A stretch of 64,000 nucleotides of DNA from B46-G9 sp964581175. GTDB lineage: Bacteria; Desulfobacterota; DSM-4660; Desulfatiglandales; Desulfatiglandaceae. The notes beneath the pieces are model-generated. The model was not told the DNA's origin, did no database searches, and saw only the letters and a list, made by a program, of their open reading frames with translations. Within the stretch, counting starts at the first letter, position 1; each line of letters begins with the position of its first letter. A program made the position numbers and the translations under genes. The stretch covers positions 1 to 64,000 of the forward strand of contig CAZONI010000005.1 in assembly GCA_964581175.1 (NCBI GenBank), given 5' to 3'. Below are positions 54,875 to 63,728 of this stretch, one piece after another.

Positions 54875-55624
54875 TCACATGTACATTCCCCCGTTCACAT
54901 GTATTACTTGGCCTGTTATATACCCGGCGGCCCGAGAGCACAACCAGTAAACCGTCTCAGCCACATCTTCCGGCGATCCCATCTTCCCCAGGGGTATCTG
55001 CCGAATGAACATCTCCCGCACTTTCTCCGGGAGAACGGCGGTCATTTCCGTATCGATAAATCCCGGCGCCACAGCATTCACGGTAATCCCGCGCGGGGCC
55101 GCTTCCTTTGCCACGCTCTTGGTAAATCCCATGATCCCGGCCTTGGATGCAGCGTAGTTGGTCTGCCCCAGGTTTCCGATCTGCCCGACCACGCTGGAGA
55201 TATTCACGATGCGCCCATACCTCTCTTTCATCATGGCCCGAATAACAGCCTGGGTACAATTAAAGACACTTTTCAGGTTCACCTGGATCACCGCATCCCA
55301 GTCTTTCTCATTCATGCGCATCAAAAGTGTGTCTCGGGTGATACCCGCGTTATTCACAAGGACATCCACCTTTCCATATTGCTCAAGCACGTCCTTGAAA
55401 AATGTATCGACATCCCCCCAGGAGGAGACATCCAGTTTGTGACTGACCGCCTCCACCCCTTCTTTTCTCAACAAGGCCAGTGTTTCGTCAGAGGCATTTT
55501 CATCCGGATCGTAGTGGACGATGATGACCTTCGGGTTCTCATCGACAAACCTGAGACCGATAGCTCTCCCGATGCCACGGGACCCGCCCGTGATTACTAC
55601 AACTCTTTTTCCACGCTCTTCCAT
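54875..55624 (-). CDS. fabG: 3-oxoacyl-ACP reductase
   Basis: 249 residues from the ATG at 55624. TGGSRGIG 12-19, NNAG 91-94, Ser143/144, Tyr157 and Lys161 give a complete SDR active site, and NYAASKAGIMGFTKS is typical. Reduces 3-oxoacyl-ACP with NADPH. Distinct from the SDR at 26606, which sits in the bam unit. Confidence 0.95.
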   Translation of the reverse strand: MEERGKRVVVITGGSRGIGRAIGLRFVDENPKVIIVHYDPDENASDETLALLRKEGVEAVSHKLDVSSWGDVDTFFKDVLEQYGKVDVLVNNAGITRDTLLMRMNEKDWDAVIQVNLKSVFNCTQAVIRAMMKERYGRIVNISSVVGQIGNLGQTNYAASKAGIMGFTKSVAKEAAPRGITVNAVAPGFIDTEMTAVLPEKVREMFIRQIPLGKMGSPEDVAETVYWLCSRAAGYITGQVIHVNGGMYM

Positions 55625-55679
55625 TCGATTTTCTTCCTTCAATGCACCGGTTGAATCGGAGGTCGGCAATTACTCTTCC

Positions 55680-56666
55680 TTAATTTTTCTGCAGCAAAGT
55701 CGCCATCTTCTCCAGTGTATCGTTTTCTGCGTACCGGGCCGCCAGTTTTATGGCATTCTTGATGGCTTTTGGCGGAGAACTGCCGTGACAAATGATTCCC
55801 ACCCCGTTCACTCCCAGAAGAGGTGCACCGCCGTATTCGGCGTAATCGAGCTTCCCTGCCCACCGCATCAGAGACCGCCGCCCCAGGAGTAATGCGGCTT
55901 TTCCGGCAAGTGATCTCGTCATTTCCTGTTGCAGCATCATGGCGAAGGTTTCCGCCATGCCCTCGGTTAGTTTCAGCGCCACATTTCCCACGAAACCATC
56001 ACAGACGATAATGTCCACCTCTCCGGCAAAAATGTCCCGACCTTCGACATTCCCCGAGAAATTGAGATTGCTCGACTCAAAGAGCTGGTGCGTCAACCTG
56101 ACCTGCTCGTTGCCTTTACTTCCTTCTTCGCCAATGCTGAGCAAACCTATCTTCGGATCTTTCACCCCAAGGCAAACGCTCGCAAACGCGTGGGCCATGA
56201 TCCCAAACTGGAACAGGTGTCTTGGCCGGCAGTCTACATTCGCCCCCACATCAATCAGAACGACCGGTCCTCTTTTCCCCGGGAAAACGCTTGCGATAGC
56301 CGGCCTCTCGGCCCCTTCCATCCGGCCAAGTGCTAAAACGCCTGCTGCCATTGTTGCGCCTGAGTTTCCAGCGCTCACGACAGCGGCAACCTCTTTTTTC
56401 TTTGCGAGGTCGAAGGCCACGCGAATAGAGGCATCCTTTTTCTTTCTCACTGCCTTTAAGGGGGCCTCATCCATCCGGACCCATTCATCACAGTGATGAA
56501 TGGTCAAGCTCTTCTCGTTCTTGTGGGAACCCAAAACCTTTTCAAGTAATTCTTTGTTTCCGACGAGTCTGATTTTGACTCCCAGTTCCCGAACCGCCTC
56601 CAGGGCGCCTTGAACCTCCACGTCAGGGGCTCCATCCCCGCCCATGGCGTCCACGGCAATTTCCAT
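55680..56666 (-). CDS. plsX: phosphate acyltransferase PlsX
   Basis: 328 residues. IAVDAMGGDGAPDVEVQGA opens it; VSAGNSGATMAAG, LIDVGANVDCRP and CDGFVGNVALKLTEG are conserved. Makes acyl phosphate from acyl-ACP for phospholipid synthesis. Follows rpmF by 1 bp. In many genomes plsX is followed by fabH and fabD; here fabG comes next. Confidence 0.96.
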   Translation of the reverse strand: MEIAVDAMGGDGAPDVEVQGALEAVRELGVKIRLVGNKELLEKVLGSHKNEKSLTIHHCDEWVRMDEAPLKAVRKKKDASIRVAFDLAKKKEVAAVVSAGNSGATMAAGVLALGRMEGAERPAIASVFPGKRGPVVLIDVGANVDCRPRHLFQFGIMAHAFASVCLGVKDPKIGLLSIGEEGSKGNEQVRLTHQLFESSNLNFSGNVEGRDIFAGEVDIIVCDGFVGNVALKLTEGMAETFAMMLQQEMTRSLAGKAALLLGRRSLMRWAGKLDYAEYGGAPLLGVNGVGIICHGSSPPKAIKNAIKLAARYAENDTLEKMATLLQKN

Positions 56667-56667
56667 T

Positions 56668-56850
56668 CTATTCCTCTTCTGTTTTCAGAATGGTCCTGCC
56701 CCGGTACGTCCCACACTCCGGACAAACATGATGCGGTAAGACCGGCTCATGACACTGGGGACACGTGGATAAACGAGGCAGATTTGCACGATCATGCGAG
56801 CGGCGAGAATCACGTTTTGCTTTTGATTTTCTCTTCTTGGGTACAGCCAT
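56668..56850 (-). CDS. rpmF: 50S ribosomal protein L32
   Basis: 60 residues. AVPKKRKSKAKRDSRRSHD opens it. A zinc site Cys30, 33, 43, 46 marks the zinc-binding form. Position yceD-rpmF-plsX is conserved in bacteria. Confidence 0.97.
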   Translation of the reverse strand: MAVPKKRKSKAKRDSRRSHDRANLPRLSTCPQCHEPVLPHHVCPECGTYRGRTILKTEEE

Positions 56851-56902
56851 AACTTCCTTTCAGCTCCTTATTTCAAGTAGTATTTCTTTTATGGTTCGCA
56901 GT

Positions 56903-57499
56903 TCACTTCTTTCCGGTTCTCCTCTCTCCCTCCCGCTTCACCGTTGAACCCGGCACACCGGAATGCTGAAGCGGTAAGTCATCAAGTTCCTTCAACTTGG
57001 AGAACCCGGGATGGCCGGCCACACGACTGCACCGGCAGGTCCCTTTATTTAAATTAGTCCCGCAGACGGGGCAGAGCCCGGCACAATCCTCCCGGCAGAG
57101 GCTTTTCATGGGTAATGCAAGGAAGACCTGTTCACGGGTAATTTCTGCCAGATCGATGATGAGGTCCTCAACCAGACCTTCCTCAAGGTCCTCACGAAAA
57201 AGCTCCACTTCCGGTTGGCCGTCCTCTCCCTGCCTGGCAACCAAAGCGAGGCGAAAACCGGTGACCAAGTGGTATTCGTAAGATTCGAGGCAGCGGTCGC
57301 AGCGAAGAACAATATCTCCTTTCAGGCGCCCGTCCAGTATATACTTGTTGCCGGCACTGGAAACCAGAATGGTGACATCCATCGGGACCGCAAGCTTGAT
57401 GGCGGAATCGTCACGGCAATTCTCCTCCCACCAACCCGGGGGCACCGGGAATTGAAATTCCCGGGCGCCGTGCAAAACGCTTCGGAGATCGATTTTCAT
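56903..57499 (-). CDS. yceD: DUF177 (YceD) family protein
   Basis: 198 residues. CDRCLESYEYHL and the C-terminal EDCAGLCPVCGTNLNKGTC are the DUF177 hallmarks; homologues are tied to 23S rRNA accumulation and ribosome assembly. First gene of the long leftward run, 52 bp before rpmF, about 100 nt behind a strong promoter. Confidence 0.92.
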   Translation of the reverse strand: MKIDLRSVLHGAREFQFPVPPGWWEENCRDDSAIKLAVPMDVTILVSSAGNKYILDGRLKGDIVLRCDRCLESYEYHLVTGFRLALVARQGEDGQPEVELFREDLEEGLVEDLIIDLAEITREQVFLALPMKSLCREDCAGLCPVCGTNLNKGTCRCSRVAGHPGFSKLKELDDLPLQHSGVPGSTVKREGERRTGKK

Positions 57500-57608
57500 A
57501 CACTGCTTACCGCCTCACCGCCAAGGAACCGAATCAAACGTACTGGCTTTATGCGAGCGAGGCACTCCCTCAGCAGGTGATGGCATAACCACACGAAATA
57601 AAAAGTTT

Positions 57609-57636
57609 AGTATATAAAAGGTGTTTCTTTTGTCAA
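57609..57636 (-). promoter_or_regulatory. strong sigma70-type promoter of yceD-rpmF-plsX-fab
   Basis: On the minus strand, TTGACA (57636-57631), a 16-bp spacer and TATACT (57614-57609). The best consensus promoter in the window. Transcription would start near 57602. Confidence 0.7.
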
Positions 57637-57708
57637 GGCCCAAATGCTTTGGACTGAAGCAATAATCCTGTACCAGAGTTTTATCGTCTCTTCGGGTTTT
57701 GTTTTTTG

Positions 57709-57737
57709 TTGACTTTCCAGTATTTTTTTACTATCTA
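57709..57737 (+). promoter_or_regulatory. candidate promoter of the 353-residue protein gene
   Basis: TTGACT (57709-57714), a 17-bp spacer and TATCTA (57732-57737), about 57 nt before the ATG at 57795. Confidence 0.4.
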
Positions 57738-57794
57738 TCCTTGTAGAATTTTTACAGAATTTCTCTTCAACCCCCAAAAGAATCGGCCTCTCTC

Positions 57795-58856
57795 ATGTGG
57801 AAATTCCGGGAACAGTTGCACTATTACGAACGATTGAGGCGCTCTCTCTATGAAATCCTGAGGGACGAACTGGAACGCCGCCTTGGGAAAATATCGCTGG
57901 TTGACTCCTTCTATAGCTATCAGGAGGCCGGTGAGGATTACAGTTTTCTCGAGAAAAGTGAGTTGCGGCCAAAATCAAAGAAGATGGAAAAGGAATCGGA
58001 CCTTTTTAACACCTTTATCGTCATTTTTTACGAAGATGTGATCTCTCCGGAACTGAAGAATTACATCCGGTTTTTCCCGGAGAACAAGGTAGTCAAAAAC
58101 AATATTGAATACCTGGCCAATTTTTCTCTTTATGATCGGTTCAACCGGAATCTACGCTATTTTGACAGTCCCCGCTTTCTGGATTTCATGGAAGATCTCC
58201 TGGATGTTGACTACGCGTTACTCATTCAGCAGGATCCCACCCTGAAGAAGAGAAACAGGTACAGCCTGACCCACTTTCACGTGAAAATAGACTGGCCCAT
58301 TGCCGATGCGGCTGAAGACCTGGCGAAATGGCTCAAATACATCCAGAACAATCTCTATGAAGACGGGGATAAGAAAGCGCGAATTCTACAGAACAAGCTT
58401 TTTGAGTATTACGGGTGCCATCATAGCGTGGGCGGCAGACGAACGGCGGGGTTGATCGCAGCCCAGCTCTTAAGGAAACTGGGTTACGTTTCTACCGTGT
58501 TTGTTTCCAGTTCAGAATCGCGTGCAATGTACAAGTATTCAGAGAGGGGAGTGTCCAAATTCTTTCTCGTCAAACTCAGTGAAAAAGAGATAAATGCGCT
58601 TGCGGCCCGGGAGTCCATGACTCCTGAGGCCTTCATCTCCCAATATGTCTATCCGGCGGGGGATTTTTACGTGGGTATTTCGGAGGCTTGTTATACCTAT
58701 ACCCCGTACTCAAAACCTCCTGAGGACGGCAGATTGAGAAGGCTCTGGCCTGCGTATAACTGGTTGAAAATCTGGTTTGAATACCTCCACCCCAAGGCCT
58801 CGGCACTCCATGCCAGGCCCATCAATTACCAGTGGGTCTACAGCACCGATCTTTGA
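57795..58856 (+). CDS. uncharacterised protein, 353 residues
   Basis: I recognise no family. Tyr, Phe and Lys are abundant (DSFYSYQEAGEDYSF; RFNRNLRYFDSPRFLDFMED, 20 residues). There is no signal peptide or clear membrane helix, so it is probably cytoplasmic. A possible core is YGCHHSVGGRRTAGLIAAQLL, with a His-His pair and glycine turn, followed by a hydrophobic strand YVSTVFVSSSESR. The C-terminal part is aromatic-rich (WPAYNWLKIWFEYLHPK). It stands alone, divergent from yceD with its own candidate promoter, and its codon use does not look foreign. Start: first ATG in frame, weak ribosome site. Confidence 0.75.
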   Translation: MWKFREQLHYYERLRRSLYEILRDELERRLGKISLVDSFYSYQEAGEDYSFLEKSELRPKSKKMEKESDLFNTFIVIFYEDVISPELKNYIRFFPENKVVKNNIEYLANFSLYDRFNRNLRYFDSPRFLDFMEDLLDVDYALLIQQDPTLKKRNRYSLTHFHVKIDWPIADAAEDLAKWLKYIQNNLYEDGDKKARILQNKLFEYYGCHHSVGGRRTAGLIAAQLLRKLGYVSTVFVSSSESRAMYKYSERGVSKFFLVKLSEKEINALAARESMTPEAFISQYVYPAGDFYVGISEACYTYTPYSKPPEDGRLRRLWPAYNWLKIWFEYLHPKASALHARPINYQWVYSTDL

Positions 58857-58914
58857 TTAGTGCTCGCCTCTCGACTTTTCCCAAACCCAGAGAGTTCTGA
58901 ATGAGCAAGGAAAC

Positions 58915-59122
58915 AAGGAGAATGACAAATGTCAAAGCTCAAATGCCAAAGAAATGTCAAATGACAAATGCCAAAAGCCTACCCACCAAGTTATCCACTT
59001 ATTGAAACGCAGACTACTGGTGAGAATGCCTGACGGTACGGGGGAAAGGTCGAACCTTTTTTGAAAGTGTTGACATTGGGATTTTGGATTTGATTTGGCA
59101 TTTGGATTTTGTCATTTGGGCT
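58915..59122. repeat. CAAATG-type mosaic repeat with inverted arms
   Basis: Left arm 58922-58978 is a nearly 7-nt phased series (GACAAAT, GTCAAAG, CTCAAAT, GCCAAAG, then more). The right arm 59070-59120 has GACATTGGGATTTTGG, TTTGGCATTTGG and TTTTGTCATTTGG. The core of about 90 bp is unrelated to other copies. The right arm touches the 3' end of the small gene that follows. Confidence 0.75.
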
Positions 59123-59339
59123 TTCTCTTCCCATACCAGGTATCCGTCTCCCTGTCCCACTTGAGCAGATAGGTTCCTGCGCCATCTGCAAGCACCTTGA
59201 AATAGTCATGCCTCTCTCCGTACCATCTGTCCAGAATATCGGCCACCACCAATTCCTTCCCTTCCAGATTGAAACGGAGGGGTCTTTCATTACCCTTGTA
59301 TCCGGAATATGCCCGCACCTTGATTTCATTTTCTTCCAT
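59112..59339 (-). CDS. small protein of 75 residues, function unknown
   Basis: Starts at the ATG at 59339 with GAGAAAG upstream, 9 bp after the helicase stop, so probably co-transcribed. EIKVRAYSGYKGNERPLRF (19 residues) and a central DRWYG...DYFKVLADGAGTYLLKWD suggest a compact beta-strand protein. The C terminus TWYGKRKPK overlaps the mosaic repeat. No cysteines, no signal. Family not certain; small proteins with a similar sequence occur next to metabolic genes in Desulfobacterota as far as I recall. Confidence 0.6.
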   Translation of the reverse strand: MEENEIKVRAYSGYKGNERPLRFNLEGKELVVADILDRWYGERHDYFKVLADGAGTYLLKWDRETDTWYGKRKPK

Positions 59340-59348
59340 CAGCTTTCT

Positions 59349-61439
59349 CTACAAGAGATAGACGGGCTCTCTCAGCACTCGTTCGATGGCGTTCCGGGCG
59401 CATTCGGCCAGATCAGGGTGCGTGTCGACAAGATTTGCCACCTGGCGCAAATGGTCAGCGGTCCTCATGATGAGAGATGCCATATCGCCTTCGTCAATAG
59501 GCACGATAGAAAGTAGTTCTTCCCAGGGAATGCCCTTTGTCCACATATACAGCGCAACTGCTGGCCAGAAAGAAATCACCGGGCTTTCGAATCCTGCCCG
59601 GGTCTTTTTTTTCCTCAGGGTATCAATGCTCGAAAGCACCCCATCAAAAAACGCTTCCATTTCACCCCAGTCATGCTGCTCATCTGCGTGCAACACCACC
59701 TCCTGGGTCCTGTCCCACACAAACGGCGCAAGTCCTCCCGCGAGCAGCCGGGGGTTTTTGCCGGACAATCCTCCAGATCTGATTGCTTCAGCGATAAGCA
59801 GCGGTTGATCGAGCCTGAGCTTTGATGCCCAGTAGCCGTCGGCCGTCAGATTCCCATTTCCTTCAACGAAACCGGTTTGCCGGAGGAATTGCATATGATG
59901 TAGAAAGCTTTGCCACAGATCGTCTCCCCGCACATCCCGCATGCCGAAAACATTACTCCTGAATCTCTTTCTCTGAAACGCAGCGAAAGAGCGGGCGAGC
60001 AGTTCCTTCACCTCCGCCGGGCGATGTGAGAGCAGCAGGTTCAGTGTCATGGAAAAGTTGATGTGGATCTGGCTTTCTATGGGTTCAGGGGACGAATCGC
60101 TGAGTTCATGAATCAATTGAGGGTCCTGATGACGTCCCGGGACAATCAGCACGAAGCCGATGTGGTCTTTTCCTCTCCTGCCGGCCCTGCCGATCATCTG
60201 GTGCAGTTCCGTGGATGTCAGATCACTGAATTCCCGTCCGTTGTATCGATCGCTCTGGACCAGGACTACTGTCCTGGCAGGGAAATTGACTCCGGCCGCC
60301 ACCGTAGAAGTTGAAAAAATGGCCTCCAGGAATCCCATGCCCATGACTTTTTCGACAAGGACCTTCCAGTAGGGAAGCTGTCCCCCATGGTGGGATGCCA
60401 CCCTGGATGTCAGCAGCCTGTTCAACTGACGGTGCCCCTTGAGGTGTGGAAAGGTTTCCAGGAATGACCTTCCCACGCCACTGAGTTGCTTTCTCAGGTC
60501 GGCAGCGCCTTCCACCGGAGGGCAGGTCAGCAATGCCTTATCACAATCGGCGCGCGACTTGAGAAAGAAAATTGCGGGCAACAGATCAAACTGCCGCAAG
60601 ATTTCAATGATACGGCCGTACTCCATTTTTGCAGATCCTCTCAACCCTCTTCGTCGCGGCCTGTCCATGTATTTCCGGATCTTTGGGACTAATCCCTTTC
60701 TTCCCGCCAGGGGCGATATCAGACCGTCGGGAAAAAGAAAAAGGAACTCCAGGGGCACCGGCCTCTCTCCTGCGCGCACAACCTCTATGCGAGTTCCACG
60801 TACCGCACTCAGCCACGCACAAATTTCATCGGCGTTGGATATGGTCGCTGACAGGAGGAGAAGTCTGACCCTTGGCGGCAGATAGATGAGGATCTCCTCC
60901 CACACCACTCCACGGTCCGGGTCACTCAGGTAATGTGCTTCGTCAAGTATAACAAGGTCTGCCTCAAGGGTACTGCCCTGGTGCATTACGTCGTAGAGCT
61001 GGTTCCTGAGGATCTCCGTGGTACCGACAATAACGCGAGCGTCCGGGTTCTCTTTCCGGTCTCCCGTCAAGATCCCGCAAGAGACGCCGCCGAAAGTCCG
61101 GCAGAATTCAGTGTAAATGGAATTGGAAAGGGCCTTGAGCGGGGATGCATACCACACCCTTTTATTGCTGTTCAGGCACTCAAGAATCGCCTGTGACGCG
61201 ATCCACGTCTTTCCTGCCCCGGTGGGAGCACTCACCAAAACGTCGTGATGCCTGATCAGATCAATGGCCGCCGTCTGGAACGCATCCGGTTGAAAAGGGG
61301 CGTTTTCCGGGATGCCGATTTGCCTGAAGGAATGGTGCAATCCCGGATCGATTCTGGGCCTTTCATAAGGGGTTTCCCTCTTTCGATGTGCTCTTCTTGG
61401 AGGTCTGCTCCCGGACCTTCTTCTGTATGTCTCTTTCAA
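59349..61439 (-). CDS. DEAD/DEAH-box helicase, Ski2-like
   Basis: 696 residues. The N terminus (1-30) is Arg-rich. Q-type motif FQPDAFQTAAID, Walker A APTGAGKT (71-78), DEAH (166-169), LLLSATISNADE (motif III) and MIGRAGRRG (motif VI) are all present. A winged-helix and ratchet-like C-terminal region is likely, as in Ski2/Mtr4 and bacterial HelY proteins. Expected to unwind structured RNA or DNA. The start is a TTG 9 bp after the acyl-CoA dehydrogenase gene, with no strong ribosome site, suggesting read-through coupling. Confidence 0.88.
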   Translation of the reverse strand: MKETYRRRSGSRPPRRAHRKRETPYERPRIDPGLHHSFRQIGIPENAPFQPDAFQTAAIDLIRHHDVLVSAPTGAGKTWIASQAILECLNSNKRVWYASPLKALSNSIYTEFCRTFGGVSCGILTGDRKENPDARVIVGTTEILRNQLYDVMHQGSTLEADLVILDEAHYLSDPDRGVVWEEILIYLPPRVRLLLLSATISNADEICAWLSAVRGTRIEVVRAGERPVPLEFLFLFPDGLISPLAGRKGLVPKIRKYMDRPRRRGLRGSAKMEYGRIIEILRQFDLLPAIFFLKSRADCDKALLTCPPVEGAADLRKQLSGVGRSFLETFPHLKGHRQLNRLLTSRVASHHGGQLPYWKVLVEKVMGMGFLEAIFSTSTVAAGVNFPARTVVLVQSDRYNGREFSDLTSTELHQMIGRAGRRGKDHIGFVLIVPGRHQDPQLIHELSDSSPEPIESQIHINFSMTLNLLLSHRPAEVKELLARSFAAFQRKRFRSNVFGMRDVRGDDLWQSFLHHMQFLRQTGFVEGNGNLTADGYWASKLRLDQPLLIAEAIRSGGLSGKNPRLLAGGLAPFVWDRTQEVVLHADEQHDWGEMEAFFDGVLSSIDTLRKKKTRAGFESPVISFWPAVALYMWTKGIPWEELLSIVPIDEGDMASLIMRTADHLRQVANLVDTHPDLAECARNAIERVLREPVYLL

Positions 61440-61448
61440 CGGAATAGC

Positions 61449-63071
61449 TCAGGCCACCAGTTCACTGGATACCTGTCCCATATCCTGGAAAAAATTCCTC
61501 ATGGAGCGAGGAAAATCCAGGTCGTCTACAGTCCTGACCGTATCATCGATGGTCTGATCGCACCCTTGAAGGATCCTGGCACTGTTCACGTACACCTTTT
61601 GCAGAGCTTCCCGGGCAAAAATGCGGGCACAGGCCTTGATAAATTCCGGTGAACGGGACTGTCCGTTTCGCCGGTACACGGCGGCCTTCCTGCAAAGCGC
61701 ATCGGCAACCTCAGACCACGTCATCATGTCAGCAAGCAGGAACATGACGTACTGGCTTTTCGTCAGCTTCTGACGCCGCGATGCGAGGATCACCTCATTC
61801 ACGGCACGAAGTCCTCGGGCCACCAGTGGGCCGCCACAGTCCGCGGACAGGGCGTCCAGTCTCTCGGCCATTTCGCGGTAAAAAGCCCCTTTGGATCTGA
61901 CCGTGCTCCGCATGCGAAACATGGAGATGATGTTCCTCTGAATCTCGCTGGTCCCTTCATAAATAGTGAGAATCTTTACATCCCTCTTTATTTTTTCCAC
62001 TTCGTACTCACGCATATAGCCATAACCGCCGAAGGCCTGGATGGCATCGTTGGCGGTGGCATCGCCGGCCTCGGTAGCAAAATATTTTGCAATGGAACCT
62101 TCCACCTGCAAGTCTTCTTCGCCGGAGTCGATTCTCCGTGCAACCTCCTCGATGTAGGCGCGGGCAGCCTCGAGCTGAACGGCGTGGGGAACCAGGAGTT
62201 GATGGGTATATCCCTGCTTTTCCGCCAGGGTGGTCCCGAACTGGACCCGTTCTTTTGAATAGCGGACAGCCCGCTCCAGGGCGGCCATTCCGCCTCCGAG
62301 CCCGAAAGTGGCGACCATCAAACGCGTGTAGCCAAAAACCTTGTTGGCCTCTTTGAGTCCCTGTCCTTCGTTGCCGCCGATCAGATCTTCCGCCGGGACA
62401 TACAGATCTTCCAGACTGAGTGGACACGTATCGGACGCCCTGATCCCGTGCTTGTCTTCGTGCTTGCCCGGAGTCAGCCCTTCTGCACCTTTTTCTACGA
62501 CAAAAAAGGAGGGGCCTTCCGGAGTATCGGCCAGAATAGTGTAGAGATCAGCCACTCCTCCGTTGGTGATAAACTGTTTCTGCCCGTTCAGCTTATATCC
62601 TGTGACATTTCCGCTTTCATCAAGGACGCGGACGGCCTTTGTTTTCAGGGATTGGACATTGGAACCGGCATTGGGCTCTGTCACACCGTACCCGACTATA
62701 AGTCCTTCTTCGGCAATCTTCGTTATATATTTCTCTCTCTGTGCCTCGGTGGCGCCCACACGAAGGGGGTCCATCCCCAGGCAGATGGCCAGAAAAGAGG
62801 TGGCAATCCCCAGGTCCATTTTGGCCATGCGCTCCGAAACAACCGCAACTTCTGCGGCCCCTGCCCCTAATCCTCCGTAGGCCTCTGGAATAAAGATAAG
62901 ATGCAGTGCTACCTCGGGACTCAGCATGAACCGGATGAGTTCCATGGGGAACTCACCGCTCCGGTCCATTTCCAGCTTTACCTCCAACGGCAGCTTGTCT
63001 TTTTCCAGTTTGTCTATGGTATTCAAGACCATCTGAAACATTTCCGGATCCATCTTGTTTGCCTGCGTCAT
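61449..63071 (-). CDS. acyl-CoA dehydrogenase
   Basis: 540 residues from the ATG at 63071 (GGAGG 7 nt upstream). The FAD/acyl-CoA core spans about 1-390: YGVTEPNAGSNVQSLKTKA (19 residues), FGYTRLMVATFGLGGG, and the base Glu in TIYEGTSEIQRN. The extra 150 C-terminal residues (helical, ANVMRxx-like pattern RAVNEVILASRRQ) make it longer than the usual 380, as in several Desulfobacterota acyl-CoA dehydrogenases. Substrate unknown; beta-oxidation of the ring-opened product is one option. Confidence 0.92.
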   Translation of the reverse strand: MTQANKMDPEMFQMVLNTIDKLEKDKLPLEVKLEMDRSGEFPMELIRFMLSPEVALHLIFIPEAYGGLGAGAAEVAVVSERMAKMDLGIATSFLAICLGMDPLRVGATEAQREKYITKIAEEGLIVGYGVTEPNAGSNVQSLKTKAVRVLDESGNVTGYKLNGQKQFITNGGVADLYTILADTPEGPSFFVVEKGAEGLTPGKHEDKHGIRASDTCPLSLEDLYVPAEDLIGGNEGQGLKEANKVFGYTRLMVATFGLGGGMAALERAVRYSKERVQFGTTLAEKQGYTHQLLVPHAVQLEAARAYIEEVARRIDSGEEDLQVEGSIAKYFATEAGDATANDAIQAFGGYGYMREYEVEKIKRDVKILTIYEGTSEIQRNIISMFRMRSTVRSKGAFYREMAERLDALSADCGGPLVARGLRAVNEVILASRRQKLTKSQYVMFLLADMMTWSEVADALCRKAAVYRRNGQSRSPEFIKACARIFAREALQKVYVNSARILQGCDQTIDDTVRTVDDLDFPRSMRNFFQDMGQVSSELVA

Positions 63072-63107
63072 CAACACTCCTCCATTTAAAATAAAATCTC
63101 TTGTTTA

Positions 63108-63136
63108 TTGATATCGGCAGATCTCTTTCTTGTCAA
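63108..63136 (-). promoter_or_regulatory. promoter of the acyl-CoA dehydrogenase/helicase unit
   Basis: On the minus strand, TTGACA (63136-63131), a 17-bp spacer and TATCAA (63113-63108), about 35 nt before the ATG. Confidence 0.5.
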
Positions 63137-63177
63137 TGCTATACAAATTACTCTGCAAATTCGAAAAGCCGCCTGCG

Positions 63178-63693
63178 CTATTTTTCGATACCTTCCCGTG
63201 CCTGCACGCCTTCCTGATAGTAATGCTTTATCTCTTTCATTTCCGTCACCAGATCGGCGACCTCGATAATCCGGGCGTCTGCCCTCCTGCCGGTAATGAC
63301 AAGTTCAACTTCTTCAGGTCTCTTTTCAACAACAGCCAACAGCTCATCCACTGAAAACAGGTTGTAGTAAGTGGCGATCGTTGCCTCATCGAGGATAATC
63401 AGGTCATATTTCCCGGACGTCATCGCCTTTTCGGCCTTATCGAGCCCTTCCCGCGCCATCTGGATATCTTCCTTTTCGGGATCCTTATCGATGAAACAGT
63501 CACGACCGTATTGATGAATCGTAATGAGGTCCGAAAATCGTTTGAGGCTTTCCAGTTCACTGTATTTCATCCCTTTGACAAACTGGCCGATATACGTCCT
63601 GAGACCCGCCCCGGCGGCACGCAACGCGAGACCCAGGGCAGCGGTTGTCTTGCCTTTTCCATCACCGGTGTACACCTGCACATACCCCTTCAT
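63178..63693 (-). CDS. cob(I)alamin adenosyltransferase (BtuR/CobO type)
   Basis: 171 residues. P-loop GDGKGKTT (10-17) and the core DLIILDEATIATYYNLFSVD (20 residues) fit the BtuR/CobO/CobP family, which transfers adenosyl from ATP to Co(I) corrinoid. Adenosylcobalamin-dependent mutases would use the product. A 106-bp gap with the acyl-CoA dehydrogenase promoter separates it from the next gene. Confidence 0.93.
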   Translation of the reverse strand: MKGYVQVYTGDGKGKTTAALGLALRAAGAGLRTYIGQFVKGMKYSELESLKRFSDLITIHQYGRDCFIDKDPEKEDIQMAREGLDKAEKAMTSGKYDLIILDEATIATYYNLFSVDELLAVVEKRPEEVELVITGRRADARIIEVADLVTEMKEIKHYYQEGVQAREGIEK

Positions 63694-63728
63694 TCCATTT
63701 TGCCCCTTTCAAAATCCGGCAACCCTTT

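Noticed and set aside
58915..59122. CRISPR-like array from repeated CAAATG units
   Set aside because: Units are only about 7 nt, vary in sequence, lack unique spacers of uniform size, and no cas gene is near.
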